NCBI RefSeq assembly: GCF_000425945.1
Contig: NZ_KE384480.1
Location: 466,599-530,598, forward strand
DNA length: 64,000 bases
Direction of reading: 5' to 3'
Origin: Candidatus Solirubrobacter pratensis
Lineage (GTDB): Bacteria; Actinomycetota; Thermoleophilia; Solirubrobacterales; Solirubrobacteraceae
Shown: positions 7,946 to 16,271 of the stretch, one piece after another
Position numbering within the stretch: the first letter of the stretch is position 1
Layout: each line of letters opens with the position of its first letter
Made by a program: the position numbers and the translations under genes
Notes under the pieces: generated by a model
Told to the model about the DNA's origin: nothing
Seen by the model: only the letters and a program-made list of their open reading frames with translations
Databases searched by the model: none

Positions 7946-7951
7946 TAGGCT
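7946..7951 (+). promoter_or_regulatory. putative -10 box of tetR, leaderless
   Basis: TAGGCT lies 7 bases before the GTG at 7959 with no ribosome site between them. Confidence 0.4.
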
Positions 7952-7958
7952 GCACGGC

Positions 7959-8561
7959 GTGACGAAGCGCCCATACCACCACGGCAACCTGCGCACGGCG
8001 CTGCTCGAGCAGGCCGAGCGCACGGTGCGCGAGCGTGGGGTGGACGAGCTGTCGCTGCGCGAGATCGCGCGCGAGATCGGCGTCAGCCACGGCGCGCCGC
8101 GGCGTCACTTCTCCGATCGCCAGGCGCTGCTGGACGCGCTCGCGGAGGCCGGCTTCGCCCGCCTGGGTGCCGAGTTGCGCGCGGCGGCCGACGAGGCCGG
8201 CGAGGATTTCGAGCGGCGCCTGCACGCGATCGCCGCGGCCTACGTCCGCTTCGCCACGCGCGACGCCGCGCTGCTGGAGCTGATGTTCGCCGGCAAGGAG
8301 CGCGAGGCCTCGGGCCCGCTGCACGTCGCGGCCGACGATGCGTTCTCGGTGCTGCTCGAGCTGATCGTCCAGGGTCAGCAGCAGGGCGCGCTGGACCCCG
8401 GCGATCCCGAGCGCGTCGGCCTGGTCCTGTTCGCGACCGTCCAGGGCGTCGCCGCCCTCGTCACCGGCGGCATGGTCCGGCCCGAGCAGCTCGACGGGCT
8501 GCTCACCGACGCGATCGCGCACTTCCTGCGCGGCTCGCGCGCCGCCGGCCGCTCAGGCTGA
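7959..8561 (+). CDS. TetR-family repressor (WHG-domain type)
   Basis: A 200-residue regulator. The N-terminal helix-turn-helix spans about 31-51 (SLREIAREIGVSHGAPRRHF). The start TKRPYHHGNLR and the HTH ending in APRRHF are characteristic of TetR proteins with a C-terminal WHG domain. The rest is helical ligand-binding domain. It is divergent from the SDR-lactonase pair, so it probably represses them and itself through the dyad at 7923-7933. The inducer is unknown. It ends overlapping the convergent DUF1579-like gene by 9 bp. Confidence 0.9.
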   Translation: MTKRPYHHGNLRTALLEQAERTVRERGVDELSLREIAREIGVSHGAPRRHFSDRQALLDALAEAGFARLGAELRAAADEAGEDFERRLHAIAAAYVRFATRDAALLELMFAGKEREASGPLHVAADDAFSVLLELIVQGQQQGALDPGDPERVGLVLFATVQGVAALVTGGMVRPEQLDGLLTDAIAHFLRGSRAAGRSG

Positions 8562-8963
8562 GACGCGCGTGTAGGTGAGGTCGAAGTCGTGCTCCCAGGT
8601 GGAGCCGTCGAACGACTTCGACCACGCGCCCGAGATCGTCCGGCCGTCGTCGCTGAAGCTCGCCGCCCAGCGCTGCGAGAAGCCGGGGTGGTCGCGCCAG
8701 AGCTTCCAGACGCCGTTCTCCAGGCTCATCTCGTAGCGCCGCACGACCCCGCGCGAGTCGAAGTAGTGCTGCGCGTAGCGGCCGGCGTCGGCGTCGAACG
8801 CGTAGACGATCAGGCTGTTCGGCGCCTCGGGGTGCGGGACGTCGGTGCGCTGGATCAGGAACGCGCCGTCGAGCGTCCACTCGAAGGTCGTGCGGCCGGG
8901 CGCGTCGGAGAACGGGACGGTCACCGTCCATTCCCCGACGAAGGGTGCGAGTTCCTCGTGCAT
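8553..8963 (-). CDS. DUF1579-like hypothetical protein
   Basis: A 136-residue soluble protein, beginning MHEELAPFVGEWTV, then WTLDGAFLIQRTD and many short beta strands (VWKLWRDHPGFSQRW, WEHDFDLTYTRV). The pattern fits a lipocalin-like or DUF1579-type small beta-barrel that may bind a hydrophobic ligand. No catalytic residue can be named. It is convergent with the tetR gene. A TTAA-containing element lies a few bases before the start, but no clear ribosome site. Confidence 0.65.
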   Translation of the reverse strand: MHEELAPFVGEWTVTVPFSDAPGRTTFEWTLDGAFLIQRTDVPHPEAPNSLIVYAFDADAGRYAQHYFDSRGVVRRYEMSLENGVWKLWRDHPGFSQRWAASFSDDGRTISGAWSKSFDGSTWEHDFDLTYTRVSA

Positions 8964-9085
8964 GCCGGTTAAGACGAGGCGGCGGTCCGAAAGTCATTGC
9001 GATCGCGCGGAGCCGGGAGGCCGGCCCGGCGGGCGCGCGAGCACGTGATGGCGACGTGGTGCGCGCTGATCCCTGTGTCGCCGGC

Positions 9086-9448
9086 TCAGGGCATTGCCTG
9101 AACCGCCCAGCCGTTCCCGTCAGGGTCCTGGAAGAAGACGAACCGCCCCCACGGGAAGTCCTGGATCTCGCTGACGGCGACGCCGCGGCCCGAGAGCTCG
9201 GCGTGCGCGGCCTCGATGTCGCCGACGACCAGCTGCAGCCCCTGGACCGACCCGGGCTCCGTGCTCACCACGCCCTTGCCGATCGCGATCGAGCAGGCCG
9301 ACCCGGGCGGGGTGAGCTGCACGAAGCGCACGTCCTCGTTGACGACGTGGTCGTGATCGGCGTTGAAGCCGGCCTGGTCGACGTAGAAGGCCTTCGCGCG
9401 GTCCACGTCGGAGACCGGTACCGCGACGAGCTCGAGCTTGTATTCCAT
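9086..9448 (-). CDS. VOC-superfamily (glyoxalase/bleomycin-resistance fold) protein
   Basis: A 120-residue protein with the two beta-alpha-beta-beta-beta units of the vicinal oxygen chelate fold: KLELVAVPVSDVDRAKAFY at the start and WGRFVFFQDPDGNGWAVQ at the end. The usual first metal-ligand His/Gln position is occupied by Glu or Val in MEYKLELVAV, so its catalytic status is unclear; many such proteins bind small molecules without metal. The start at 9448 is preferred over 9457 because CACAGT lies 7 bases before it, in the leaderless position used elsewhere here. It is monocistronic and divergent from tetR at 9523. Confidence 0.8.
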   Translation of the reverse strand: MEYKLELVAVPVSDVDRAKAFYVDQAGFNADHDHVVNEDVRFVQLTPPGSACSIAIGKGVVSTEPGSVQGLQLVVGDIEAAHAELSGRGVAVSEIQDFPWGRFVFFQDPDGNGWAVQAMP

Positions 9449-9499
9449 GGCCGACACTGTGCCCGATCCGGACCGATGGGCTAAAGATGGTCGACCAGA

Positions 9500-9520
9500 T
9501 TTACGATACGGTGTCGTAAA
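9500..9520. promoter_or_regulatory. TetR operator, 21-bp inverted repeat
   Basis: TTTACGATAC-G-GTGTCGTAAA: ten-base arms with one mismatch around a central G. It ends 2 bp before the ATG at 9523. This is the strongest dyad in the divergent VOC/tetR gap and fits autoregulation of the tetR-efflux operon. The perfect core is TTTACGA/TCGTAAA. Confidence 0.7.
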
Positions 9521-9522
9521 GC

Positions 9523-10125
9523 ATGGTGTCCGTCTCCACGACTCCTGTCCGCGGCCGCCCGCGCGACCCGCAGCGCCGCCGGGCGATCCTAGGGGCGGCG
9601 ATGGCGCTGATCGCCGAGCTCGGCTACGACCGCACGACGATCGACGCGATCGCGCACCGGGCGGGCGTGAGCAAGCCGACGCTGTACCGGCGCTGGCCGC
9701 ACGGCAAGCCGGAGCTCGTCGCGGACGCGCTGCGCGAGCGGCGCGCCGGCGCCTCGCCGGACACCGGCAGCCTGCGCGGGGATCTGCTCGCGCTCGTCGC
9801 GATCCAGACCAGCCACCTGCACGAGGACGTCCATCTCGCCTGCGGCCTGCTGACCCAGCTGCGCACGAGCCCGGAGCTCGCCGCGGTCATGCACGAGCAC
9901 GTGATCGCCGAGGAGCGCGCGCGCTTCACGACGGTCGTCGAGCGCGCCGCGGCGCGCGGTGAGCTGGAGGCCGGCGAGGTGAGCCCGCTGTTCGCCGATC
10001 TGGCGGGCGCGGTCGTCTTCACGCGCGTCACGATCACCGCCGAGCCGGTCGACGAAGCGTTCGCCGAGGAGCTCGTCGACCACGTGCTGCTTCCCATCCT
10101 GAACATCCACCCCAAGAGGAACTAG
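9523..10125 (+). CDS. TetR-family regulator of the adjacent efflux pump
   Basis: A 200-residue regulator. The HTH spans about 39-58 (TIDAIAHRAGVSKPTLYRRW), preceded by GRPRDPQRR. The C-terminal helical domain has the LRTSPELAAVMHEHV pattern of TetR_C_11-type repressors. The first gene of a two-gene operon, it ends 7 bp before the DHA2 transporter. It sits behind a 21-bp inverted repeat ending 2 bp upstream of its ATG, so it probably represses itself and the pump until a toxic ligand binds. Confidence 0.92.
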   Translation: MVSVSTTPVRGRPRDPQRRRAILGAAMALIAELGYDRTTIDAIAHRAGVSKPTLYRRWPHGKPELVADALRERRAGASPDTGSLRGDLLALVAIQTSHLHEDVHLACGLLTQLRTSPELAAVMHEHVIAEERARFTTVVERAAARGELEAGEVSPLFADLAGAVVFTRVTITAEPVDEAFAEELVDHVLLPILNIHPKRN

Positions 10126-10132
10126 CTCTCCA

Positions 10133-11644
10133 ATGTCGTCCTCCACCGCCCCCGAAGAGGGGCTCGATCGCGCGCTGCTCGCCGTTGCGGGAGTGGTCGT
10201 GCTGGGCGCGGTGATGTCGATTCTCGACACGACCGTGGTCAACGTCGCGATCAACACCCTCAGCCGCGACTTCGACACCTCGCTCTCGACGATCCAGTGG
10301 ATCGTGACCGGCTACACGCTGGCCCTCGCCACGGTGATCCCGCTGACCGGCTGGGGCGCGGACCGCTTCGGCACCAAGCGCCTGTACATGCTCTCGATCG
10401 GGCTCTTCCTCAGCGGCTCGGCGCTGTCGGGCGCGGCCTGGTCGGCGGAGTCGCTGATCGTGTTCCGCGTGCTGCAGGGCCTCGGCGGCGGCATGCTGAT
10501 GCCGGCCGGCATGACGATCCTGACGCGCGCGGCCGGGCCGCAGCGGGTCGGGCGCGTGATGGCGATCATGGGCGTCCCGATGCTCCTGGGCCCGATCCTC
10601 GGGCCGATCCTGGGCGGCTGGCTGGTGGACGACGTCTCGTGGCGCTGGATCTTCTTCATCAACCTGCCGATCGGTGCGTTCGCGCTGTTCCTCTCGCTGC
10701 GCGTGCTGCCGAAGGATGAGCCGCAGCCGTCCGAGCGCCTCGACGTGCTCGGCCTGGTCCTGCTCAGCCCGGGCCTCGCGCTGATGATCTACGGCCTCGC
10801 GCAGTCGAGCACCGACGGCTTCGGCTCGGCGGGCGTGCTCGTCCCGGCGCTCGCGGGCCTCGTGCTGCTGATCGCGTTCGTCCGCCACGCGCTGCACAAG
10901 CCGAACCCGCTGATCGACCTGCGCCTGTTCCTCAACCGCACGTTCACGACGGCGTCGCTGACGCTCGTGCTGATGGTGATCAGCGTGTTCGGCGCGATGC
11001 TCCTGCTGCCGCTGTACTTCCAGGCGGTGCGCGGCGAGTCGGCGCTGCAGTCGGGCCTGCTGCTGGCGCCGCAGGGCATCGGCGCGATGCTGATGATGCC
11101 GATCGCCGGCTACCTGACCGACAAGACCGGCATCGGCAAGATCGTGATGCCCGGCATGACGCTGATCGCGCTCTCGACGCTCTGGCTCACGCAGCTCGAG
11201 GGCGACACGTCCTACTGGGTGCTGAGCGCCGACCTGTTCGTGATGGGCATGGGCATGGGCTTCGCGATGATGCCGCTCTTCTCGGGCGCGATGCAGACGC
11301 TGCGCAAGGCGGCGGTCGCGCGGGCGAGCACGACGCTGAACATCCTCCAGCAGGTCGCGGCGTCGATCGGCACCGCCGTGATGTCCGTGATCCTGACCCA
11401 GGCGCTGCGGGACCGCCTGCCCGGCGCCCCGTCCGGCGGCGGCCTCGGGCAGTCCGGCAAGGGCCTGCCGGCGCAGACCCGCGACCTGATGGCCGACGCG
11501 TTCGGGCATACGTACATCTGGGCCACGGCGCTGGTGGTCGTGGCGTTCGCGGCGGCGTTCTTCCTGCCGCGGCACAAGCCCGAGCCGATCGAGGAAGACG
11601 AGCCTGGCGGCGAGGCCTCGGCGGCGGTGCTGATGCACGCCTGA
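10133..11644 (+). CDS. DHA2-family multidrug efflux transporter (EmrB/QacA type)
   Basis: A 503-residue membrane protein with 14 predicted transmembrane helices, a proton-coupled drug exporter. Motif D1 appears as LDTTVVNVAI in helix 1, motif A as WGADRFGTKRL between helices 2 and 3, and the antiporter motif C as GPILGPILGGWL in helix 5. The length matches EmrB/QacA relatives. An acidic cytoplasmic tail (PIEEDEPGG) ends the protein. It is translated 7 bp after tetR and followed by a strong hairpin. The substrate is unknown; lipophilic antibiotics or aromatic compounds are typical. Confidence 0.93.
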   Translation: MSSSTAPEEGLDRALLAVAGVVVLGAVMSILDTTVVNVAINTLSRDFDTSLSTIQWIVTGYTLALATVIPLTGWGADRFGTKRLYMLSIGLFLSGSALSGAAWSAESLIVFRVLQGLGGGMLMPAGMTILTRAAGPQRVGRVMAIMGVPMLLGPILGPILGGWLVDDVSWRWIFFINLPIGAFALFLSLRVLPKDEPQPSERLDVLGLVLLSPGLALMIYGLAQSSTDGFGSAGVLVPALAGLVLLIAFVRHALHKPNPLIDLRLFLNRTFTTASLTLVLMVISVFGAMLLLPLYFQAVRGESALQSGLLLAPQGIGAMLMMPIAGYLTDKTGIGKIVMPGMTLIALSTLWLTQLEGDTSYWVLSADLFVMGMGMGFAMMPLFSGAMQTLRKAAVARASTTLNILQQVAASIGTAVMSVILTQALRDRLPGAPSGGGLGQSGKGLPAQTRDLMADAFGHTYIWATALVVVAFAAAFFLPRHKPEPIEEDEPGGEASAAVLMHA

Positions 11645-11654
11645 CGGGGCGCCG

Positions 11655-11689
11655 GGGTCAGGCGACCGGCAGCGCCGGCGCCTGGACCC
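11655..11689 (+). terminator. hairpin terminator after the efflux operon
   Basis: GGGT-CAGGCGACCGGC and GCCGGCGCCTGGACCC form a long GC stem, with one mismatch and one bulge, around a 3-nt AGC loop. It begins 11 bp after the transporter stop. There is no T-tract. Confidence 0.6.
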
Positions 11690-11865
11690 GGCACGTCGCC
11701 GCCACGGCGCGTGCGTTCCACGGCGCCATTTCCGTGCGGCTCGTGAGCGGCGATGATCGCTCGTGTGCGAGCCGGTCTCGCCGGGTGGTCGAGTGTCCGT
11801 CAGGCCGCCGCGCCCGATGGACCCGTATCCCTTACCCGCGCAGTTCGCCGATCCGCGGCGCCGCG

Positions 11866-12178
11866 TCAGCGCTTCGGCGCACGCGCGAGGTACGACTTGC
11901 CGGCGCGCACGACCACGCTCTTCTTGCGGCGGACGTCGCGCACGGTCACCGCGGCGGCGAGCACCGCGTCGAGCGCGCGATCCGTTGACGCGTACGAACG
12001 GACGGCTCAGCGTCTGGCCGATCGGCGCCGGCTTCGTGGTGACGTCGCACGCGGACGCGCCCCGCGGCAGGCGGCAGAAGTGCAGCGACACGTCGCCGGT
12101 CGTCTCCGTCCCGTACCAGGCGATGTACGCGGTGCCGTCGCGATCGACCGCGATCCCGCGCACGGGCCGAACCCATCG
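11866..12178 (-). pseudogene. frameshifted fragment of a secreted beta-strand repeat protein
   Basis: On the minus strand, one frame reads RGIAVDRDGTAYIAWYGTE, then HFCRLPRGASACD and TLSRPFV. This pattern resembles large uncharacterised secreted proteins of related actinobacteria. The continuation, DAVLAAAVTVRDVRRKKSV and RAGKSYLARAPKR followed by a stop at 11866, is in another frame. There is no signal peptide, the upstream part is cut off by an in-frame stop just before 12178, and the coding signal shifts near 12000. This is a remnant of a longer gene; no function is assigned. Confidence 0.55.
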
Positions 12179-12232
12179 GTTCTCACGTCAGCCCGCGCGC
12201 GGTGTCCGCACGCGCGCGGGCGTCCGGCCCTC

Positions 12233-13840
12233 CTACCCCCCCAAAGCGGCTCGGGACAGAGCGCCGTCGCGGATCAGCTCCACGACGGCGGCGACGTCGG
12301 CGTCCATCCGCCGGTCGCCGTCCATGAACGGCACGCGCGTGCGGACCAGCGCGTGCACCGCGCGCGCTGCCGGGCTCGCCTGCTCGACGCCGCGCAGGTC
12401 AAGCGCCTGGCAGATCGCGATCATGTGGATCGCGGCGACATGCTGGGCGATCTCGACGATCGAGCGCGCGTCGCGCGCGGCGATCGTGCCCATGCTCACC
12501 TTGTCCTGATTGTGGGCCTCGGTCGAGCGCGAGTGGATCGTCGCCGGGTTGCAGAGCTTGAGCGCCTCGGCGGTCAGCGCCGAGCACGAGAGCTGCATGC
12601 CCTTGAAGCCGTGGTGCAGCCCCGCCTCGGGATCGTTGTCTGCGATGTACGGGATCAGGTTCGGCGTGAGCCCGATGTTGAACTTCTCGTCGACGATCAG
12701 CTCGAGCTGGCGGTCCAGCAGGTCGCACAGGTTCGCCAGCGCGACCTTGAGCGAGTCCATGCCCTGCCCGACGTGGCTGCCGTAGAAGTTGCCGCCGCTC
12801 TGGACGCGCCCCGCACCGGGGTCGAAGAGCGGGTTGTCGTCGGACGAGTTGATCTCGATCGAGACCCAGCGCTCGACCCACTCGAGCGTGTCGCGCAGCA
12901 TGCCGGTGACGTGCGGTGCGCAGCGGATCGAGTACTTGTCCTGCACCGAGCGCTCGAGCTGGCGGAAGCCGGCGCCGTGCAGGTCGCCCTCGAGGAACAG
13001 CTCCTCGCTGTCCTTGGCGAGCGTCGTGCCTTCCAGCAGCGAGCGGATGAGCCGCGCGCTCTCGATCTGCCCCGGATGCGGCTTGGCCTCGAAGATGAAC
13101 GCGTTGAAGTGGCCCTTGTTGCCGAGCAGCGCCTGCGACGCCATCGACGTGCACAGGTCGCTCACGAACGCCAGCTCGCGGGCGTCGGCCACGGCGAGCA
13201 CCGCGAACGCGCTCATGAACGACGTGCCGTTGGTGAGCGCGAGCCCTTCCTTGGCCTCGAGCTCGAGCGGCTCGAGGTCGAGCGAGGCGAGCACGTCGCT
13301 CGCCTCGCGGACCTCCCCCTCGTAGAGCACCTCCGTCTCTCCCGTCAGCGTGCGCCCGACGTAGGAGAGCGGCACGAGGTCGCCGCTGGCGCCGCACGAG
13401 CCGCGCTCGGGGATGAGCGGCAGGACGTCGTGGTTGAGCAGCTCCAGCAGGCGCTCGATCAGCTCCAGGCGCACGCCGGAGTTGCCCTTGGCCAGGCAAT
13501 TGGCGCGCATGAGCATCGTGGCCCGCGTCACTTCAGGCGAGGCGGTCTGCCCGGTGCCGGCGCCCAGGAAGCGCAGCATGTTGCGCTGCAGCTGGGCGGC
13601 CTTGGCCGGTGAGATCTGCCGATGCGCGCTGTCCCCGAAGCCGGTCGTGACCCCGTAGATCGGGATCTCCCGCGCGATCAGGTCCTGCTTGAGCGCCCGC
13701 GTCGCCTCGATGCGCCGCGCGGCCTCGGGTGACAGCGTGCACCGCCCTCCGTGCCGGGCCAGGGACACGGCTTCGTCGATCGTCAAATGTGATCCGTCGA
13801 GGTCCAGTTGAACCCCGGGCTTGGCAAGCAGCTCCGACAT
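12233..13840 (-). CDS. aromatic amino acid ammonia-lyase (MIO enzyme, PAL-like)
   Basis: A 535-residue enzyme of the histidine/phenylalanine ammonia-lyase family, cytoplasmic tetramer. The Ala-Ser-Gly triad that cyclises to the MIO cofactor is at 151-153 (GSCGASGDLVPL). The catalytic Tyr is in IYGVTTGFG (Y62). The substrate-selectivity pair reads Phe91-Leu92 in NMLRFLGAG; histidases have Ser-His there, tyrosine lyases His-Leu, and phenylalanine lyases Phe-Leu. I therefore predict Phe to trans-cinnamate plus ammonia, although an aminomutase is possible. The ATG at 13840 follows GGAG by 8 bases; the GTG at 13849 is the alternative. It is divergent from a feruloyl-CoA synthase operon rather than from histidine-degradation genes, which argues against a hutH role. 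Confidence 0.85.
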   Translation of the reverse strand: MSELLAKPGVQLDLDGSHLTIDEAVSLARHGGRCTLSPEAARRIEATRALKQDLIAREIPIYGVTTGFGDSAHRQISPAKAAQLQRNMLRFLGAGTGQTASPEVTRATMLMRANCLAKGNSGVRLELIERLLELLNHDVLPLIPERGSCGASGDLVPLSYVGRTLTGETEVLYEGEVREASDVLASLDLEPLELEAKEGLALTNGTSFMSAFAVLAVADARELAFVSDLCTSMASQALLGNKGHFNAFIFEAKPHPGQIESARLIRSLLEGTTLAKDSEELFLEGDLHGAGFRQLERSVQDKYSIRCAPHVTGMLRDTLEWVERWVSIEINSSDDNPLFDPGAGRVQSGGNFYGSHVGQGMDSLKVALANLCDLLDRQLELIVDEKFNIGLTPNLIPYIADNDPEAGLHHGFKGMQLSCSALTAEALKLCNPATIHSRSTEAHNQDKVSMGTIAARDARSIVEIAQHVAAIHMIAICQALDLRGVEQASPAARAVHALVRTRVPFMDGDRRMDADVAAVVELIRDGALSRAALGG

Positions 13841-13870
13841 CTCTCTCACTCCGCTGAGAACTTGTGCCGC

Positions 13871-13898
13871 AAGCTACACCGCTGGACGGACTGTGCAA
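13871..13898 (-). promoter_or_regulatory. promoter of the ammonia-lyase gene
   Basis: On the minus strand, TTGCAC (13893-13898) and TAGCTT (13871-13876) are separated by 16 bp and end about 30 bp upstream of the ATG. The decamer CGCTGGACGG occurs over the spacer (13880-13889) and again 96 bp away on the other side of the divergent gap (13976-13985). That is a possible shared regulator site. Confidence 0.45.
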
Positions 13899-14027
13899 GA
13901 AAGTCGAGCGATCTGTCCAATAGTGCGCGGTCGAAGGTGCCCGAAACTGGTCAATCTGATCAGCGGGCTTGCCAACGCTGGACGGGCCGTTCACGCTCGC
14001 GGATGAGAGACCTGGAGGAGGAACCGG

Positions 14028-15818
14028 ATGACCGTCGCGCAGCCCGCGCTGGCCCCGCCGAGGATCACGAGCCGCTCGTCCCGCGACGGCGGCCTGATCC
14101 TCAGCTCGGAGATGGCGCTCGAGCCCTACGAGGCGAGCCTCGGCATGCTCTTGCGCCGCTGGGCCGAGGAGGCACCCGACCGCACGTTCCTCGCCGAGCG
14201 CGCCGGCGACGACTGGCGCACGCTCACGTGGGCGGAGGCGAACGCGGCCGCGAGCTCGATCGCGCAGGGGCTGCTCGACCGCCGGCTCGGCCCCGACCGC
14301 CCGCTGATGATCCTGTCCGGCAACTCGATCGACCACGCGCTGCTGATGCTCGGCGGCTTCCTCGCCGGTGTGCCGGTCGTGCCGGTCTCTCCCGCGTACT
14401 CGTTGATGAGCACCGACTTCGGCAAGGTCCGCCACATCGCCGGCCTGGTCAAGCCCGGCCTCGTGTTCGCGCAGGGCGACGCGTTCGCCGGCGCGCTCGG
14501 CGCCGTGGACTTCGGCGCCGCCGAGATCGTCACGTCGCTCGACGAGCTGCCGGCGACCGAGGTGACCGGCGCCGTCGACGACGCGCTCGCGCGCGTCGGC
14601 CCGGAGAGCCTCGCGAAGGTCCTCTTCACCTCGGGCTCGACCGCGATGCCCAAGGGCGTGCTCAACACGCACGGGATGCTGTGCGCCAACCAGCAGTCGC
14701 TGGCGCAGATCTGGCCGTTCACCGAGACCACGCCGCCCGTGCTCGTCGACTGGCTGCCGTGGAACCACACGTTCGGCGGCAACCACGACTTCAATCTCGT
14801 CCTCAAGCGCGGCGGGACCATGTACATCGACGCCGGCCGTCCCGCGCCGCCGCTGATGCCGATCACCGTGCGCAACCTCACCGAGATCGCGCCGACCATC
14901 TACTTCAACGTGCCCGCCGGCTACGGCGCGCTGCTGCCGTTCCTCGAGCGCGACGCCGCGCTGCGGGCCCGCTTCTTCGAGCGCCTGGAGCTGATCTTCT
15001 ACGCCGCCGCCGCGCTGCCGCAGGATCTGTGGACGCGGCTGGAGGCGGTCGCGACCCAGGAGCGCGGCGAGCCCGTGCGGATGACGTCCTCGTGGGGGCT
15101 GACCGAGACCTCGCCGCTGGCGACCTCGGCGCACTTCCCGATCGACCGCGCCGGCGTCATCGGCGTCCCCGTCCCGGGCGTGGAGATCAAGCTCTCGCCG
15201 GTCGAGGGCAAGCTCGAGATGCGCGTCAAGGGGCCGAACGTGACGCGCGGCTATCTCGGCCAGCCTGACCTGACCGCCAAGGCGTTCGACGAGGACGGCT
15301 GGTACCGCACCGGCGACGCCGGCAAGCTCCAGGACCCGGACGACCCGAACGCCGGGCTGGTCTTCGACGGCCGCGTCGTCGAGGACTTCAAGCTCATGAC
15401 GGGGACCTTCGTGTCGGTCGGCAACCTGCGCGTGTCCGTGCTCGCGGCGGCCTCGCCGCTCCTGATGGACGCCGTCATCTGCGGTCACGACCGCGACTAC
15501 GTCGCGATGCTCGCGTGGCTGAACCTCGGCGCCGCGCGCGAGGTCGCCGGCGCGCCCGAGGCCGAGCCGGAGGCGCTCGTGCGCTCGCCCGAGGTCGCCG
15601 CGCTGCTGCGCTCCAAGCTCGCGGAGCACAACGCGCGCAACCCGGCGTCGTCGACGCGCGTGTGCCGCGTCATGCTGCTTGCCGAGGCGCCGTCGCTCGA
15701 CGCCAACGAGATCACCGACAAGGGCTACGTCAACCAGCGGGCCGCGCTCAACCGCCGGGCGCTCGAGGTGGAGGCGCTGTTCGCCGAGCCGCCGGGGGCG
15801 GCCGTCATCATCTGCTGA
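14028..15818 (+). CDS. feruloyl-CoA synthase (ANL-family aryl-CoA ligase)
   Basis: A 596-residue acyl-adenylate-forming ligase. The phosphate loop TSGSTAMPKG is at 201-210. The sequences WLPWNHTFGGNHDFNLVL, PTIYFNVPAGYGALLPFL, SWGLTETSPLAT and the region around VFDGRVVEDFKLMTGTFVSV closely follow the feruloyl-CoA synthase subfamily. It should activate ferulate, coumarate, caffeate or cinnamate with ATP and CoA. A GGAGGAGG ribosome site precedes the ATG. It overlaps the thioesterase gene by one base (TGATG), with formaldehyde dehydrogenase further downstream. No hydratase/aldolase (ech) or vanillin dehydrogenase is in the cluster, so the downstream route is not visible. Confidence 0.88.
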   Translation: MTVAQPALAPPRITSRSSRDGGLILSSEMALEPYEASLGMLLRRWAEEAPDRTFLAERAGDDWRTLTWAEANAAASSIAQGLLDRRLGPDRPLMILSGNSIDHALLMLGGFLAGVPVVPVSPAYSLMSTDFGKVRHIAGLVKPGLVFAQGDAFAGALGAVDFGAAEIVTSLDELPATEVTGAVDDALARVGPESLAKVLFTSGSTAMPKGVLNTHGMLCANQQSLAQIWPFTETTPPVLVDWLPWNHTFGGNHDFNLVLKRGGTMYIDAGRPAPPLMPITVRNLTEIAPTIYFNVPAGYGALLPFLERDAALRARFFERLELIFYAAAALPQDLWTRLEAVATQERGEPVRMTSSWGLTETSPLATSAHFPIDRAGVIGVPVPGVEIKLSPVEGKLEMRVKGPNVTRGYLGQPDLTAKAFDEDGWYRTGDAGKLQDPDDPNAGLVFDGRVVEDFKLMTGTFVSVGNLRVSVLAAASPLLMDAVICGHDRDYVAMLAWLNLGAAREVAGAPEAEPEALVRSPEVAALLRSKLAEHNARNPASSTRVCRVMLLAEAPSLDANEITDKGYVNQRAALNRRALEVEALFAEPPGAAVIIC

Positions 15819-16252
15819 TGACGGATCGACCGGTCGGCATGCCCGCCGTCGGCGGCGAGGTCGTCGCCGAGGCGGACTGCCTCGACGGCGTGCTCGGCTT
15901 CGAGCTGCTCGAGCTGGGCTCCGACCACGTCGTCGGGCGCTTCCCCATCGAGGACCGCGTGCGCCAGCGCTTCGGGCTCGTGCACGGCGGCGCCTACGCG
16001 GCGCTCGCGGAGATGCTCGCCACCGAGGCGACCGTGAAGGCGGTCCATCCCGACGCGGCGATGGGCATCTCCAACGACACGAGCTTCCTCCGCGGGGCGC
16101 GCGGGAAGTGGATCACCGCCCGCGGCCGGGCGCGCCATCGCGGCCGCACGCTGTGGGTGTGGGAGCTCGACCACACCGACGACGAAGCGCGCCTGTGCGC
16201 CGTCTCGCGAGTCACGATCGCAGTACGCCCGCAGCGGGTAGGGGATCCGTGA
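15818..16252 (+). CDS. PaaI-type hotdog-fold thioesterase
   Basis: A 144-residue acyl-CoA thioesterase. The hotdog signature RFGLVHGGAYAALAEMLAT contains the conserved HGG and the catalytic acidic residue one helix turn later. The C-terminal strands TARGRARHRGRTLWVWELD complete the fold. It is translationally coupled to the aryl-CoA ligase by a one-base overlap. It probably releases or proofreads aromatic CoA esters in that pathway, as PaaI does for phenylacetyl-CoA derivatives (inference). Confidence 0.86.
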   Translation: MTDRPVGMPAVGGEVVAEADCLDGVLGFELLELGSDHVVGRFPIEDRVRQRFGLVHGGAYAALAEMLATEATVKAVHPDAAMGISNDTSFLRGARGKWITARGRARHRGRTLWVWELDHTDDEARLCAVSRVTIAVRPQRVGDP

Positions 16253-16271
16253 CACACGGGAAGGAGCGGCC

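Noticed and set aside
10034..12163. 709-codon open frame on the minus strand over the tetR/DHA2 genes
   Set aside because: Arg/Ala/His-rich low-complexity translation antisense to two well-supported genes; typical shadow in GC-rich DNA. Only its first part (11866-12163) contains real, frameshifted protein sequence.
12233..13840. Calling the ammonia-lyase hutH (histidase)
   Set aside because: The selectivity pair is Phe-Leu rather than Ser-His, and no hutU, hutI or hutG gene is adjacent.
13533..15629. 698-codon minus-strand frame opposite the feruloyl-CoA synthase
   Set aside because: No domain-like sequence, and it runs antisense to motif-rich coding sequence.
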